Counted from the first letter of the stretch, positions 14,478 through 21,929 are shown. The stretch: DNA of 24,639 nucleotides from Parvularculaceae bacterium (GCA_004213235.1 SHAI01000004.1:1-24639), one strand, 5' to 3'. Translations and numbers: made by a program. The notes: generated by a model not told the origin, from the letters alone.

Positions 14478-16064
14478 CTAACGCGATAATCTGGTCGAAA
14501 TTTCACCGATCAAATCGCCCGGTGCGTCGAATAACGTGGCCGGGCGAAAAATTGTATGTATCTGCGAGAGCGCAGTGCCGTTCTTGTCAATGAATGGCAG
14601 TTCGGATGCTGACGGATGCCGGGCATCTCTTGCAATCTGAGCGTCAAGCGAGAAATCATCCGCATTCAAAATGGTTGCAATCGCAAACTTCGTGGCGGTG
14701 TGGGCATCGTTGTGTAGGCCGCCTTGTGTTTTGCCGGTGTCCCATAAGCCCTGATATACTTGGCTCGTTGTGCTTGCGCACAGCCAAAGCTTCAGCGAGC
14801 TGATGCCAAGTGGGCTCTGCGTCGCATGGGGCGGGGATTGGCTCAGCACTTTCATGCCTGACATCATACTGCTTTTCGCTGCGGCGTTTGCGATCGTCGC
14901 GCGTGCTGCGAAAGGATTGGCCATTTTGAACATTGTGTCGGCAAGGCCCGCGCCTGACCCCGCGGCCACCAATATACCGTTATCCACCCCCAATTGCCGC
15001 GCAAGCTCATTCAGCTCTTGGGCTTCATCGGCTGTCGTCTCGTAACGACATGCCGCGCCCGTGACCGCACCGCGCATCGGCGCAATAACGCGCAAGCCCC
15101 GGCGAATTGCTGCACGAACAAAATTCTCAGATGGTGGTGCCGGAAACTCAACAGGATGGACGTAAAACAGGGCTGTCGCGTTAGCTGGCCCGGCTTTGAA
15201 GTAGGTCGTTTCAACGCCCCCCCTTTTCAGGGTGACATATCGCGCTGCATATTCCGCGTTTGCTATCGGGCGAATGTCATGCAGTGAGGCGACGGGGATA
15301 TTGGTACGCGGCGTCGCTTCCGCAATTGACATGGCTGCGTCCATGATTGATGCGGCGGAAAATTTCCGGATGATTTTATTGTGCTGTGTGCGAATTGTAT
15401 CGATTGACCGCGCCCGGCGTTCGGCAATGCGTGTTATCTGGTGGCGTTTGAGTGTTAACTCCATCACATCGAGTTCAGCGCGGGACAAATCATATAGCTG
15501 CCCCAACTTCGCCCGTAATGAGGGCGATAATTGAAGCCTGCCTAGATGCGCGGTAATCGCAGTGCGTGGTAGACTGCCAGTCGCGGAGCCAAGCTCGGCT
15601 ATGTGTGGTCTGCCATCTGCATCGGGAATATTCGCAATGGCGCTTTGGCCCATCGCCAAGCTTGCCCGTGCGCGTTCAACCTCGCCGGCGCTCATCACAG
15701 GCGAGCCGATCCCTCTGTCCAGAACATCACGTGCGCGGCCGCTGAGAGATAAGATTTTTCCGTCAGCGCCGATGACCATGAGCGCTGCGTTGTTCCCCAA
15801 AATTAAGTCATCCATCGACAGTCCCGACTTCAGCGGGTTTTGCGCAGATAGCTGGGCGATTGCATTTGCCGCCCTTAGCCGCTCGATAGAGGCGAGGGCG
15901 ACAATGTTGGACCTGGTGGATGCTAAACTTAGTAATATTTCCTGGAAAATCGATTGGAAATCCGCAAGCGTTTGGCACGGCCCATATGTCTGCGCAGCAG
16001 TGAACGACGCAGTTGCCTCCGCCATGCCGGCTTGGTAGCGCACATTAGTTTCTTCGTCGGACAT
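14478..16064 (-). CDS. LuxR-type HTH regulator fused to a degenerate alpha/beta-hydrolase domain
   Basis: A 528-residue protein in three parts. Residues 1-190 look like a sensory region; residues 85-125 (MDDLILGNNAALMVIGADGKILSLSGRA...) are PAS-like. Residues 193-236 (LSRAELDVMELTLKRHQITRIAERR, then IDTIRTQHNKIIRKF) are a LuxR/FixJ-type helix-turn-helix. Residues 275-525 resemble an alpha/beta hydrolase: ALFYVHPVEFP, RRGLRVIAPMRG, then the elbow-like VAAGSGAGLAD and a late histidine (His503). The elbow reads A-G-S-G-A, not G-x-S-x-G, and I see no clear acid, so the domain may bind a ligand rather than hydrolyse one. Start: ATG at 16064 with GAGG ten bases upstream; a TTG two codons earlier is possible. 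The gene stands alone, convergent with fabI and downstream of the pnp terminator. DNA targets are unknown. Confidence 0.75.
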   Translation of the reverse strand: MSDEETNVRYQAGMAEATASFTAAQTYGPCQTLADFQSIFQEILLSLASTRSNIVALASIERLRAANAIAQLSAQNPLKSGLSMDDLILGNNAALMVIGADGKILSLSGRARDVLDRGIGSPVMSAGEVERARASLAMGQSAIANIPDADGRPHIAELGSATGSLPRTAITAHLGRLQLSPSLRAKLGQLYDLSRAELDVMELTLKRHQITRIAERRARSIDTIRTQHNKIIRKFSAASIMDAAMSIAEATPRTNIPVASLHDIRPIANAEYAARYVTLKRGGVETTYFKAGPANATALFYVHPVEFPAPPSENFVRAAIRRGLRVIAPMRGAVTGAACRYETTADEAQELNELARQLGVDNGILVAAGSGAGLADTMFKMANPFAARATIANAAAKSSMMSGMKVLSQSPPHATQSPLGISSLKLWLCASTTSQVYQGLWDTGKTQGGLHNDAHTATKFAIATILNADDFSLDAQIARDARHPSASELPFIDKNGTALSQIHTIFRPATLFDAPGDLIGEISTRLSR

Positions 16065-16121
16065 GCCCAACAGGCCTCTATCGAAATCAGCAAGACGGCA
16101 GATTTTTCCCAGGTCAGCCTT

Positions 16122-16152
16122 ATCTTAATCCACGGGTTCGCCGCTGTTTCAA
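16122..16152 (-). promoter_or_regulatory. Candidate promoter of the LuxR-hydrolase gene
   Basis: On the minus strand TTGAAA (16152-16147) is followed after 19 bases by TAAGAT, or after 17 bases by ATTAAG. Transcription would begin near 16115, about 50 bases before the ATG. The -35 is good, the -10 mediocre, and the spacing uncertain. Confidence 0.3.
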
Positions 16153-16294
16153 GAACATTATCAAGCCCGACGCGGATCAACGCTCAGCTAATGGGCCCCT
16201 TGGATGTATTTTGACGTTCGAGCGTTTTTTCGCTGGAGTTATTTAGACGATCTGGCGCGGCAAGCCTTTTTCCAGGCAAACAAATTTTGGTCAG

Positions 16295-16321
16295 AAAAAA
16301 ACCCCGCGCCGAGGCGCGGGG
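16295..16321 (-). terminator. Rho-independent terminator of pnp
   Basis: On the minus strand an eight-base-pair perfect GC stem (CCCCGCGC with GCGCGGGG) and a CTCG tetraloop are followed by seven Ts. It lies 33 bases after the pnp stop. This is the clearest terminator in the window. Confidence 0.92.
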
Positions 16322-16354
16322 TACTCGTCAGATCATGAATAAATAACGAGGAGA

Positions 16355-18475
16355 TTATTCTCCGTCTTTTTCAATCTCTTTGCCGGTTTCCTGGTCGATG
16401 ATTTTCATGGAAAGCCGAACTTTGCCGCGGTCGTCAAAGCCGAGCAGTTTAACGAACACTTCCTGGCCTTCTGACACGATATCCGACGTTTTCTCCGGTC
16501 GACCCGGTGCTAATTGTGAAATGTGGACGAGGCCGTCGCGGGCACCGAAGAAGTTCACAAAAGCGCCGAAATCCATAACCTTGACGACTTTGCCTTTGTA
16601 GATTTCGCCAACTTCCGGCTCCGCAACGATCGAGTGGATCCACTTATAAGCGGCGTCGATCTCGTCCTTGCTGCTCGAAGCAATCTTGATCAGACCTTCA
16701 TCATCAATGTTAATCTTGGCACCGGTCTGCTCAACGATCTCGCGGATCACTTTGCCGCCGGAACCGATAACGTCGCGAATTTTGTCTTTCGGGATTGTCA
16801 TCGTTTCAATGCGCGGCGCATGCTCGCCGAGGTCTGAACGTGCCGTGTCGAGTGACTTTGCCATTTCACCGAGGATGTGCATGCGCCCATCCTTGGCTTG
16901 GGCGAGAGCCTGTTCCATGATCTCTTTGGTGATGCCGGCAATCTTGATGTCCATTTGCAGCGAGGTAACCCCTGCCTCGGAGCCGGCGACCTTAAAGTCC
17001 ATATCGCCGAGATGATCTTCATCACCCAGAATATCTGACAGGACAGCGAAACGCTCACCTTCCAAGATGAGGCCCATAGCAATACCTGCGACCGGGCGTT
17101 TCACCGGTACGCCGGCATCCATCATGGCGAGGGAAGATCCGCATACGGTTGCCATTGACGAGGAGCCATTTGATTCCGTGATCTCCGACACAAGTCGGAT
17201 CACATAGGGAAACTCGTCCTGGGTCGGCAATACCGCTTTGAGCGCCCGCCAGGCCAGTTTGCCGTGACCAATTTCACGACGGCCAGCGCCGCCCATGCGC
17301 CCCGTTTCCCCAACCGAATATGGAGGGAAGTTATAGTGCAGCATGAACTGTTCTTTGTACGTGCCTTCCAGCGCGTCAATGAATTGTTCGTCTTCGCCGG
17401 TGCCAAGGGTTGCCACGACCAGTGCCTGGGTCTCCCCGCGCGTAAACAGCGCAGAACCGTGGGTGCGCGGCAATGGGCCAGCTTCAGCAACGATTGGACG
17501 AACGGTTTTGGTGTCACGTCCGTCGATCCGGGAACCCGTATCGAGAATGCCATTACGGACGATATCCGCTTCAATCTCCTTGAACATGCCGCCAAGCTTG
17601 TTCTTGGAAAGTTTTGCGTCGTCTTCGTCGTCGACAAAGGCCGCAACCGCTTTGGCTTTTGCTTCCGCAATCTTTTCCTGGCGGACTTGCTTGACCGTTT
17701 CGCGATACGCGGCGCGCAAATCATCCTCGATCAAACTACGGATTTTCTCTGGCCATTCGCCATGGTCTGGGGCTGTAAAGGACCATGGTTCCTTGGCGGA
17801 TTCTTCAGCGAAATCGATGATGAGATCGATTGCTTCCTTAGCGGCATTATGGCCGAACATAACTGCGCCGAGCATGACATCTTCGGACAGTTCTTTTGCT
17901 TCTGATTCCACCATCATGACCGCGTCATTGGTTCCGGCCATGATGAGATCAAGATCGGTATCCGGCATTTCATCAAGCGGCGGGTTCAAAACATAATCGC
18001 CATTGATATAGCCAACCCGGGCCGCACCAATCGGGCCGAGGAATGGAATACCGGAAATGGTCAACGCCGCCGACGTTGCAATCATCGCAACAATGTCCGG
18101 ATCATTCTCCAGATCGTGGGAGAGGACCGTTGCAATCACCTGGACTTCGTTTTTGAAGCCGGGTGCGAAAAGTGGCCGGATCGGACGGTCAATCAGGCGG
18201 GAGGTCAGGGTTTCTTTTTCCGTTGGTCGGCCTTCACGTTTGAAGAAGCCGCCAGGGATACGTCCTGATGCGTAAAATTTCTCCTGATAGTGCACGGTGA
18301 GCGGGAAGAAATCGAACGCCGGGTTCGGTTCTTTTTGTCCGACCACGGTCGCGAGAACAGTTGTGTCGCCATATGTTGCGATAACTGCCCCATCTGCCTG
18401 GCGCGCGACGCGCCCGGTTTCGAGGGTTAAAGTGCGACCACCCCATTCGATGGATTTCTTTGTGATTGTGAACAT
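16355..18475 (-). CDS. pnp: Polynucleotide phosphorylase
   Basis: Trimeric 3'-5' phosphorolytic exoribonuclease of the RNA degradosome. The 706-residue product has two RNase PH-like domains, the second with the metal-binding stretch ILGDEDHLGDMDFKVAG around residues 485-495 and GSSSMATVCG upstream of it. A KH domain (IPKDKIRDVIGSGGK, about 560-575) and an S1 domain (VGEIYKGKVVKVMDFGAFVNF, about 620-690) follow, then a short acidic tail. All family parts are present and in order. The ribosome binding site is modest (GAGA nine bases from the ATG). The leader carries an inverted repeat GCATCG/CGATGC (18500-18505 with 18520-18525). pnp normally follows rpsO directly; here a short-chain dehydrogenase with its own terminator intervenes, so pnp probably has its own promoter. 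The gene ends at a strong terminator. Confidence 0.98.
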   Translation of the reverse strand: MFTITKKSIEWGGRTLTLETGRVARQADGAVIATYGDTTVLATVVGQKEPNPAFDFFPLTVHYQEKFYASGRIPGGFFKREGRPTEKETLTSRLIDRPIRPLFAPGFKNEVQVIATVLSHDLENDPDIVAMIATSAALTISGIPFLGPIGAARVGYINGDYVLNPPLDEMPDTDLDLIMAGTNDAVMMVESEAKELSEDVMLGAVMFGHNAAKEAIDLIIDFAEESAKEPWSFTAPDHGEWPEKIRSLIEDDLRAAYRETVKQVRQEKIAEAKAKAVAAFVDDEDDAKLSKNKLGGMFKEIEADIVRNGILDTGSRIDGRDTKTVRPIVAEAGPLPRTHGSALFTRGETQALVVATLGTGEDEQFIDALEGTYKEQFMLHYNFPPYSVGETGRMGGAGRREIGHGKLAWRALKAVLPTQDEFPYVIRLVSEITESNGSSSMATVCGSSLAMMDAGVPVKRPVAGIAMGLILEGERFAVLSDILGDEDHLGDMDFKVAGSEAGVTSLQMDIKIAGITKEIMEQALAQAKDGRMHILGEMAKSLDTARSDLGEHAPRIETMTIPKDKIRDVIGSGGKVIREIVEQTGAKINIDDEGLIKIASSSKDEIDAAYKWIHSIVAEPEVGEIYKGKVVKVMDFGAFVNFFGARDGLVHISQLAPGRPEKTSDIVSEGQEVFVKLLGFDDRGKVRLSMKIIDQETGKEIEKDGE

Positions 18476-18561
18476 ACGTTATTTCTCTTTCCTACGTATG
18501 CATCGTGCACGGATTGCATCGATGCGAGACGGTGCGAATTGATTTTCGTGTCCGTCGATAT

Positions 18562-18594
18562 GAAAACGCCGCCCGGGACCCTCCCGCGCGGCGC
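18562..18594 (-). terminator. Probable terminator of the short-chain dehydrogenase gene
   Basis: Twelve-base arms with one mismatch (18567-18578 with 18582-18593) around a three-base loop, followed on the minus strand by TTTTC. It begins 14 bases after the dehydrogenase stop. The stem is very stable but the T-run is short, so read-through into pnp is possible. Confidence 0.65.
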
Positions 18595-18607
18595 TCTTTC
18601 ATGAAGC

Positions 18608-19369
18608 CTATCGAGGCTGCATTCTTATGGCACCATCAAGCCTGATGACGGTGCCGTTGATCATGACATTGCGACAGATCTCCATCGCGAGTGATGCGTA
18701 TTCTTCTGGTTTCCCGAGGCGCTTGGGAAACGGGACCATGGCGGCGAGCGCGTCCTGAACTTTCTGGTCCATGCCCGCCATCATTGGCGTCCAGAAAATA
18801 CCTGGCGCGATTGTGTTAACACGGATGCCCATATTCATCAGATCACGTGCAATTGGCAGGGTCATGCCGACCACGCCGCCTTTGGACGCGGAATAGGCTG
18901 CCTGCCCGATTTGACCTTCAAATGCCGCGACAGAGGCTGTGTTGATGATCACGCCGCGTTCGCCATCTTCTAACGGGTCGAGTTTTTCGATCTCTGCGGC
19001 GACGAGCCGGATACAGTTGAACGTGCCCGTCAGATTGATATCGAGGACGCGCTTGTAATTATCCAAAATGTGGGGGCCGTTCTTGCCGATGGTCTTCTCG
19101 CCTGTTGCGATGCCTGCGCAATTGACCAGGACACGAGGTGTGCCGATCGCCTCGATCGACTTGCCAATCGCAGCTGCCACGCTCTCCTCAGAGGCGACAT
19201 TGGTCTCGCAAAAGACACCGCCTAGCTTTGCGGCAAGAGCCTCGCCTTTTTCAGCATTCAGGTCCCAGAGAGCGACCTTCGCGCCCGCTGCAGCAAGCGC
19301 CTCAGCCGTGGCACCGCCAAGCCCGGAGGCACCGCCAGTAATGATTGCGGAGTGACCGTTGAGATCCAT
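18608..19369 (-). CDS. Short-chain dehydrogenase, type II 3-hydroxyacyl-CoA dehydrogenase-like
   Basis: NAD-dependent oxidoreductase of 253 residues, closest in wording to the HSD17B10-like 3-hydroxyacyl-CoA dehydrogenases of fatty-acid breakdown. The nucleotide loop is TGGASGLG (11-18), an aspartate ends the second strand (WDLN, Asp36, favouring NAD over NADP), then NCAG (83-86) and the catalytic Ser146, Tyr159 and Lys163 (YSASK). The C-terminal APGIFWTPMMAGM and INGTVIRLDGAIRM match that subgroup. It lies between rpsO and pnp, an unusual place. Both rpsO and this gene have hairpins of terminator type behind them, so it looks like a separate transcription unit inserted into an otherwise conserved cluster. 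Codon use does not differ visibly from its neighbours. The substrate is inferred, not shown. Confidence 0.88.
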   Translation of the reverse strand: MDLNGHSAIITGGASGLGGATAEALAAAGAKVALWDLNAEKGEALAAKLGGVFCETNVASEESVAAAIGKSIEAIGTPRVLVNCAGIATGEKTIGKNGPHILDNYKRVLDINLTGTFNCIRLVAAEIEKLDPLEDGERGVIINTASVAAFEGQIGQAAYSASKGGVVGMTLPIARDLMNMGIRVNTIAPGIFWTPMMAGMDQKVQDALAAMVPFPKRLGKPEEYASLAMEICRNVMINGTVIRLDGAIRMQPR

Positions 19370-19459
19370 AGATTCTTTCCTGCGTTATCACTTCAGGGCG
19401 TTTCCCCTAAGGGAATGACCACCCGGGCGGCCGATTTCGCACGGCGCGCCAATGTGTGT

Positions 19460-19485
19460 GAAAACCGCAAGCCCCGGGCTTACGG
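19460..19485 (-). terminator. Rho-independent terminator of rpsO
   Basis: On the minus strand a nine-base-pair stem with one G-U pair (19477-19485 with 19465-19473), a three-base loop, then TTTT. It starts 26 bases after the rpsO stop. This separates rpsO from the dehydrogenase and pnp behind it. Confidence 0.75.
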
Positions 19486-19511
19486 CTGAGTTTGTTATAT
19501 GGTGTCGCAGA

Positions 19512-19781
19512 TTACCGGCGCAGGCCAAGGCGCTCGATCAGCGACTTGTAGCGTGGTTCGTCCTTACCCTTGACATAGTCGAGGAGGCGTCGGCGCTGCG
19601 AAACCATTTTCAAAAGGCCGCGACGGGAGTGATTGTCTTTCTTATGGCCCTTAAAATGTTCCGTAAGATTTGCGATGCGCTCTGAAAGTATAGCGACCTG
19701 GACTTCCGGTGATCCGGTGTCTCCGGCTTGGGTTGCGTATTCTTTGATGAGCTGTGACTTACGCTCTGGCGTAATGGACAT
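19512..19781 (-). CDS. rpsO: 30S ribosomal protein S15
   Basis: Primary-binding ribosomal protein that nucleates the 16S rRNA central domain. The 89-residue product beginning MSITPERKSQLI is exactly the usual bacterial length. It contains the conserved DTGSPEVQVAILSERI, the LTEHFKGHKKDNHSRRGLL loop that contacts rRNA, and QRRRLLDYVK near the end. The frame is open further upstream, but the added 20 residues would be translated from a base-paired leader and are absent from S15 proteins; GGAG sits nine bases before the ATG at 19781. It has its own candidate promoter, a structured leader that may be an S15 feedback site, and its own terminator, so it looks monocistronic. Confidence 0.98.
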   Translation of the reverse strand: MSITPERKSQLIKEYATQAGDTGSPEVQVAILSERIANLTEHFKGHKKDNHSRRGLLKMVSQRRRLLDYVKGKDEPRYKSLIERLGLRR

Positions 19782-19793
19782 ATCGTTTCTCCG

Positions 19794-19835
19794 CGGCACC
19801 ATTGCTGAAGGCCATGCCGGGGTGCCGTCCAGCAA
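19794..19835 (-). promoter_or_regulatory. rpsO: Structured rpsO leader: two interleaved helices, candidate S15 autoregulatory site
   Basis: In the minus-strand RNA the order is TTGCTG, CGGCACC, CAGCAA, GGTGCCG. The first and third segments pair perfectly (six base pairs), as do the second and fourth (seven base pairs). The helices therefore interleave, as a pseudoknot or as two alternative hairpins. The last strand ends two bases before the GGAG ribosome binding site. S15 represses its own mRNA through leader structures in several bacteria, including a pseudoknot in E. coli and a different element in Rhizobium (established knowledge); the assignment here is inferred. Loops of 2, 13 and 1 bases make a simultaneous classical pseudoknot tight, so switching between forms may be more likely. 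Confidence 0.55.
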
Positions 19836-19850
19836 GGTCATAAAGCGCGG

Positions 19851-19879
19851 GGTGTAGGGGAAAATATCAAAGGACGCAA
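19851..19879 (-). promoter_or_regulatory. Candidate rpsO promoter
   Basis: On the minus strand TTGCGT (19879-19874) and TACACC (19856-19851) are separated by exactly 17 bases. Transcription would start near 19844, just before the paired leader segments, giving a leader of about 60 bases. Both boxes are only partial matches. Confidence 0.35.
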
Positions 19880-20019
19880 GCGGTTAGGGAACGTTGCCGA
19901 ACGAGCCCGGTGTGCGTGTGGTGTTGTGTGCGCCGAACGGTCTCATTTTACGATCTGGCCGTTTCCGCGTGCCCGGATAAAAGGTCGTCAGATGTGGATG
20001 AGAACGCCCAGATGCCCGC

Positions 20020-20080
20020 GCGGTACTGAGGCCCACCCGGTACTGAGGCCCACGCGGTACTGAGGCCCACGCGGTACTGG
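20020..20080. repeat. 17-bp tandem repeat, about 3.6 copies
   Basis: Unit GCGGTACTGAGGCCCAC at 20020-20036, 20037-20053 (one base different) and 20054-20070, followed by the first nine bases of a fourth copy ending at 20079. The copies are contiguous without spacers, so this is a minisatellite-like array, not CRISPR. It lies in the truB-rpsO spacer, about 140 bases upstream of the candidate rpsO promoter. Confidence 0.88.
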
Positions 20081-20160
20081 CATCCAGCCATAATTGTAAA
20101 CTTCCCAAACTTAAGGATCGCGTCTTTGGCCTTTCGGGAGGCCCGCAAGCACTGGTTGGG

Positions 20161-20220
20161 TTAAGAAAAGGGGAGACCGCCGCGAGTCGGGGAGGGGGGC
20201 GCGCACCGGCGGCGGTCTCT
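20161..20220 (-). terminator. Terminator-like hairpin downstream of truB
   Basis: GAGACCGCCGC (20173-20183) pairs perfectly with GCGGCGGTCTC (20209-20219), eleven base pairs around a 25-base GC-rich loop that can fold a little further. On the minus strand it is followed by CCCCTTTTCTTAA. It lies 149 bases after the truB stop, behind two smaller hairpins, and would end a truB transcript or a small RNA. Confidence 0.6.
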
Positions 20221-20368
20221 TAAATGGATTAGGATCCATTCACAGTTCAGGTTGGCGGCGCAGGGAGGGGGTGTGCTCCGCCAATGACAAATCTGGCACC
20301 CAAAAATCGACAAAAACTGAACATTTTCATGCTGTTGGCTAATATGGTGTTTACCATGACCGCCGCCA

Positions 20369-21325
20369 TCAACCCTGATCGCTTGACCCATTACCGAGAT
20401 TGAACACCCGCGTGGGCTTTAGTTTCAGGCCATCTAGCTCACATAGCGCGACCGGCTCGTTACTGGCGATCGCCAGGACAATATCCCCGAGATCCGCGTC
20501 GCCGCTCCGCACGCCGCGGGCAACGGCCGGCGATAAAACCGCATGTTGGCCCCGTCGAAGCTTTGCCGCTTCCGGTCCACCAATCGGCGCTTGCGGCAGG
20601 CTAAGCAAGCCTGCTTCCAATGGCAGCAGCGCCTGATCTCGTTCCTCTGGCGAAGCAATTGCCTCCAGGTCAGATATGCGCACGCCTTCGTCCACTGAAA
20701 AGGGACCAACGGCGGTTCGGCGCAGCTCAACCACGTGCCCTTCCGTGCCCAGTGCACGGGCGATATCGCGCACGAGGGCACGCACATAAGCGCCCTTCCC
20801 GGTGACGGCCTCAAAAACAGTATGATCGGCATCTGGCATGTCGACAATGCGCAGTTCATGAACGGAAATTGTCCGCGCGGGCAGGTCCACTTTTTCGCCA
20901 TCGCGGGCAATGTCGTAGGCCCGCGCGCCATTTACTTTAATGGCTGAAAATTGCGGCGGCGTTTGCTCAATATCACCGGTGAATTGCGGTAAGACCGATT
21001 CGATAGCGTCAATGCGCGGGCGCGTATCCGACGTGGCGATTACCTCGCTCTCGGTATCATCCGTCAGCGTTGCTTCACCCCATTTTGCCGTGAAGCGATA
21101 TGTTTTCTCCGCGTCGGTAACATAGGGCACAGTTTTCGTCGCTTCACCGAACGCGATCGGTAGAACACCCGTTGCGCGGGGATCAAGGGTGCCGGCATGG
21201 CCGACCTTTTGTGCCTGGAAAAGCCATTTCAGTTTCGACACGGCTTCTGTTGAGCCGAAATCATAATCTTTATCGAGAACGATCCAGCCATTGACCGGAC
21301 GGCCCTTCTTGCGTCTGCGTCCCAT
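20369..21325 (-). CDS. truB: tRNA pseudouridine-55 synthase TruB
   Basis: Isomerises U55 in the T-loop of tRNAs and acts as a tRNA chaperone. The ATG at 21325 gives 318 residues starting MGRRRKKGRPVNGWIVLDK; AAAGG lies six bases upstream. The frame can be extended 20 codons upstream to a TTG, but that extension is not part of the family. The catalytic aspartate is Asp48 in GHAGTLDPRATGVLPI, the same number as in E. coli. KTYRF, the GAYVRALVRDIARALG box and the RTAVGPF stretch are also conserved. A PUA-like C-terminal domain is suggested by the GQHAVLSPAVA and LDGLKLKPTRVFN segments. It follows rbfA after 196 bases with no other gene between, in the standard infB-rbfA-truB-rpsO order. Confidence 0.97.
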   Translation of the reverse strand: MGRRRKKGRPVNGWIVLDKDYDFGSTEAVSKLKWLFQAQKVGHAGTLDPRATGVLPIAFGEATKTVPYVTDAEKTYRFTAKWGEATLTDDTESEVIATSDTRPRIDAIESVLPQFTGDIEQTPPQFSAIKVNGARAYDIARDGEKVDLPARTISVHELRIVDMPDADHTVFEAVTGKGAYVRALVRDIARALGTEGHVVELRRTAVGPFSVDEGVRISDLEAIASPEERDQALLPLEAGLLSLPQAPIGGPEAAKLRRGQHAVLSPAVARGVRSGDADLGDIVLAIASNEPVALCELDGLKLKPTRVFNLGNGSSDQG

Positions 21326-21521
21326 TATGTTGCCTTTCGCTATCGCACGGGCCCGGTTCGGACAGGCATTTTTCGCGTGCGTCAAGCGGGGGATAAACCA
21401 AGGAAGTTCGCCGGGGTCAAGAGCTAATGGCCTTGATCAGGTGATTGTCGAAATCTCAGGGACTGATACTGTGATGGATATATATGACGGATACCGAGGA
21501 AATTCTGCACGCCCTTTATTC

Positions 21522-21929
21522 TTATTCCTGGTCCAAATCGCGCTGCACTTTCGGGTCGGCAAGTAGATCATCGATTTTCTTCGCCTCGCCAAAAGTCGTG
21601 TCTGACAAAAATTTCAATGCTGGCGTGAATTTTAAGTCGATGCGGCGTCCCAGCTGGTGGCGAATTTCCCCTGCGGCCCGGTTCAGCGCCTTTATGGCAT
21701 CAGTCCCGTCATTTCCGGTCAGCGCCCCGCCCAAAGGCGCACAATAGACGCTAGCCTGTTTAAGGTCGGGACTGGCCCGCACTTCGCTCACGGTGATCGA
21801 GAGGTTTCGCAGCGCTGGTTCGCGCAGATCCTCCCGCTGCAGGATTTCAACGATGGCGTGGCGCAAAAGCTCGCCGGCGCGTAACTGCCGCTGGCTCGGG
21901 CCTTGTTTGGATGTAAAACGACTGGGCAT
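21522..21929 (-). CDS. rbfA: Ribosome-binding factor A
   Basis: Late 30S assembly factor that binds near the 5' helix of 16S rRNA and is important in the cold. The 135-residue product shows the family pattern: R-x-x-x-L-L-R-x-x-I-x-x-I-L near the N-terminus (residues 17-31), ITVSEVRASPDLKQASVYCAP (45-65), ALNRAAGEIRHQLGRRIDLKFTPALKF (about 81-107), then the KIDDLL end. The single KH-type fold fits. The ribosome binding site before 21929 is poor; a 5-bp hairpin AGTCT-GGTTT-AGACT (21932-21946) sits just upstream of the start. It lies between a TrpF-like gene and truB on the same strand. Confidence 0.95.
   Translation of the reverse strand: MPSRFTSKQGPSQRQLRAGELLRHAIVEILQREDLREPALRNLSITVSEVRASPDLKQASVYCAPLGGALTGNDGTDAIKALNRAAGEIRHQLGRRIDLKFTPALKFLSDTTFGEAKKIDDLLADPKVQRDLDQE

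Larger units (their letters stand above)
19782..20368. other. Gene-free, structured spacer between truB and rpsO
   Basis: The 587 bases hold no convincing gene; the open frames are short, lack ribosome binding sites, and two merely translate a tandem repeat. Contents from truB towards rpsO on the minus strand: a 7-bp stem TTGGCGG/CCGCCAA (20252-20258 with 20278-20284), a 7-bp stem AATGGAT/ATCCATT with a four-base loop (20223-20240), a long terminator-like hairpin (20173-20219), a 17-bp tandem repeat (20020-20080), then the rpsO promoter and leader. The three consecutive hairpins could be a long truB 3' end or a small RNA. Confidence 0.6.

Noticed and set aside
17264..17996. Two frames of more than 210 codons on the plus strand opposite pnp
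   Set aside because: pnp is unambiguous; these antisense frames lack ribosome binding sites and recognisable motifs.
19782..19841. N-terminal extension of S15 by 20 residues
   Set aside because: S15 proteins begin at MSIT; the ribosome binding site is directly before that ATG and the upstream bases form the paired leader.
20020..20080. Possible CRISPR array
   Set aside because: The 17-bp units are contiguous with no spacers, there are fewer than four copies and no cas gene is nearby.
21326..21521. Gene or RNA in the rbfA-truB spacer
   Set aside because: No tRNA-like cloverleaf, no convincing frame and no hairpin with a T-run; the short plus-strand frame there runs into rbfA on the opposite strand.
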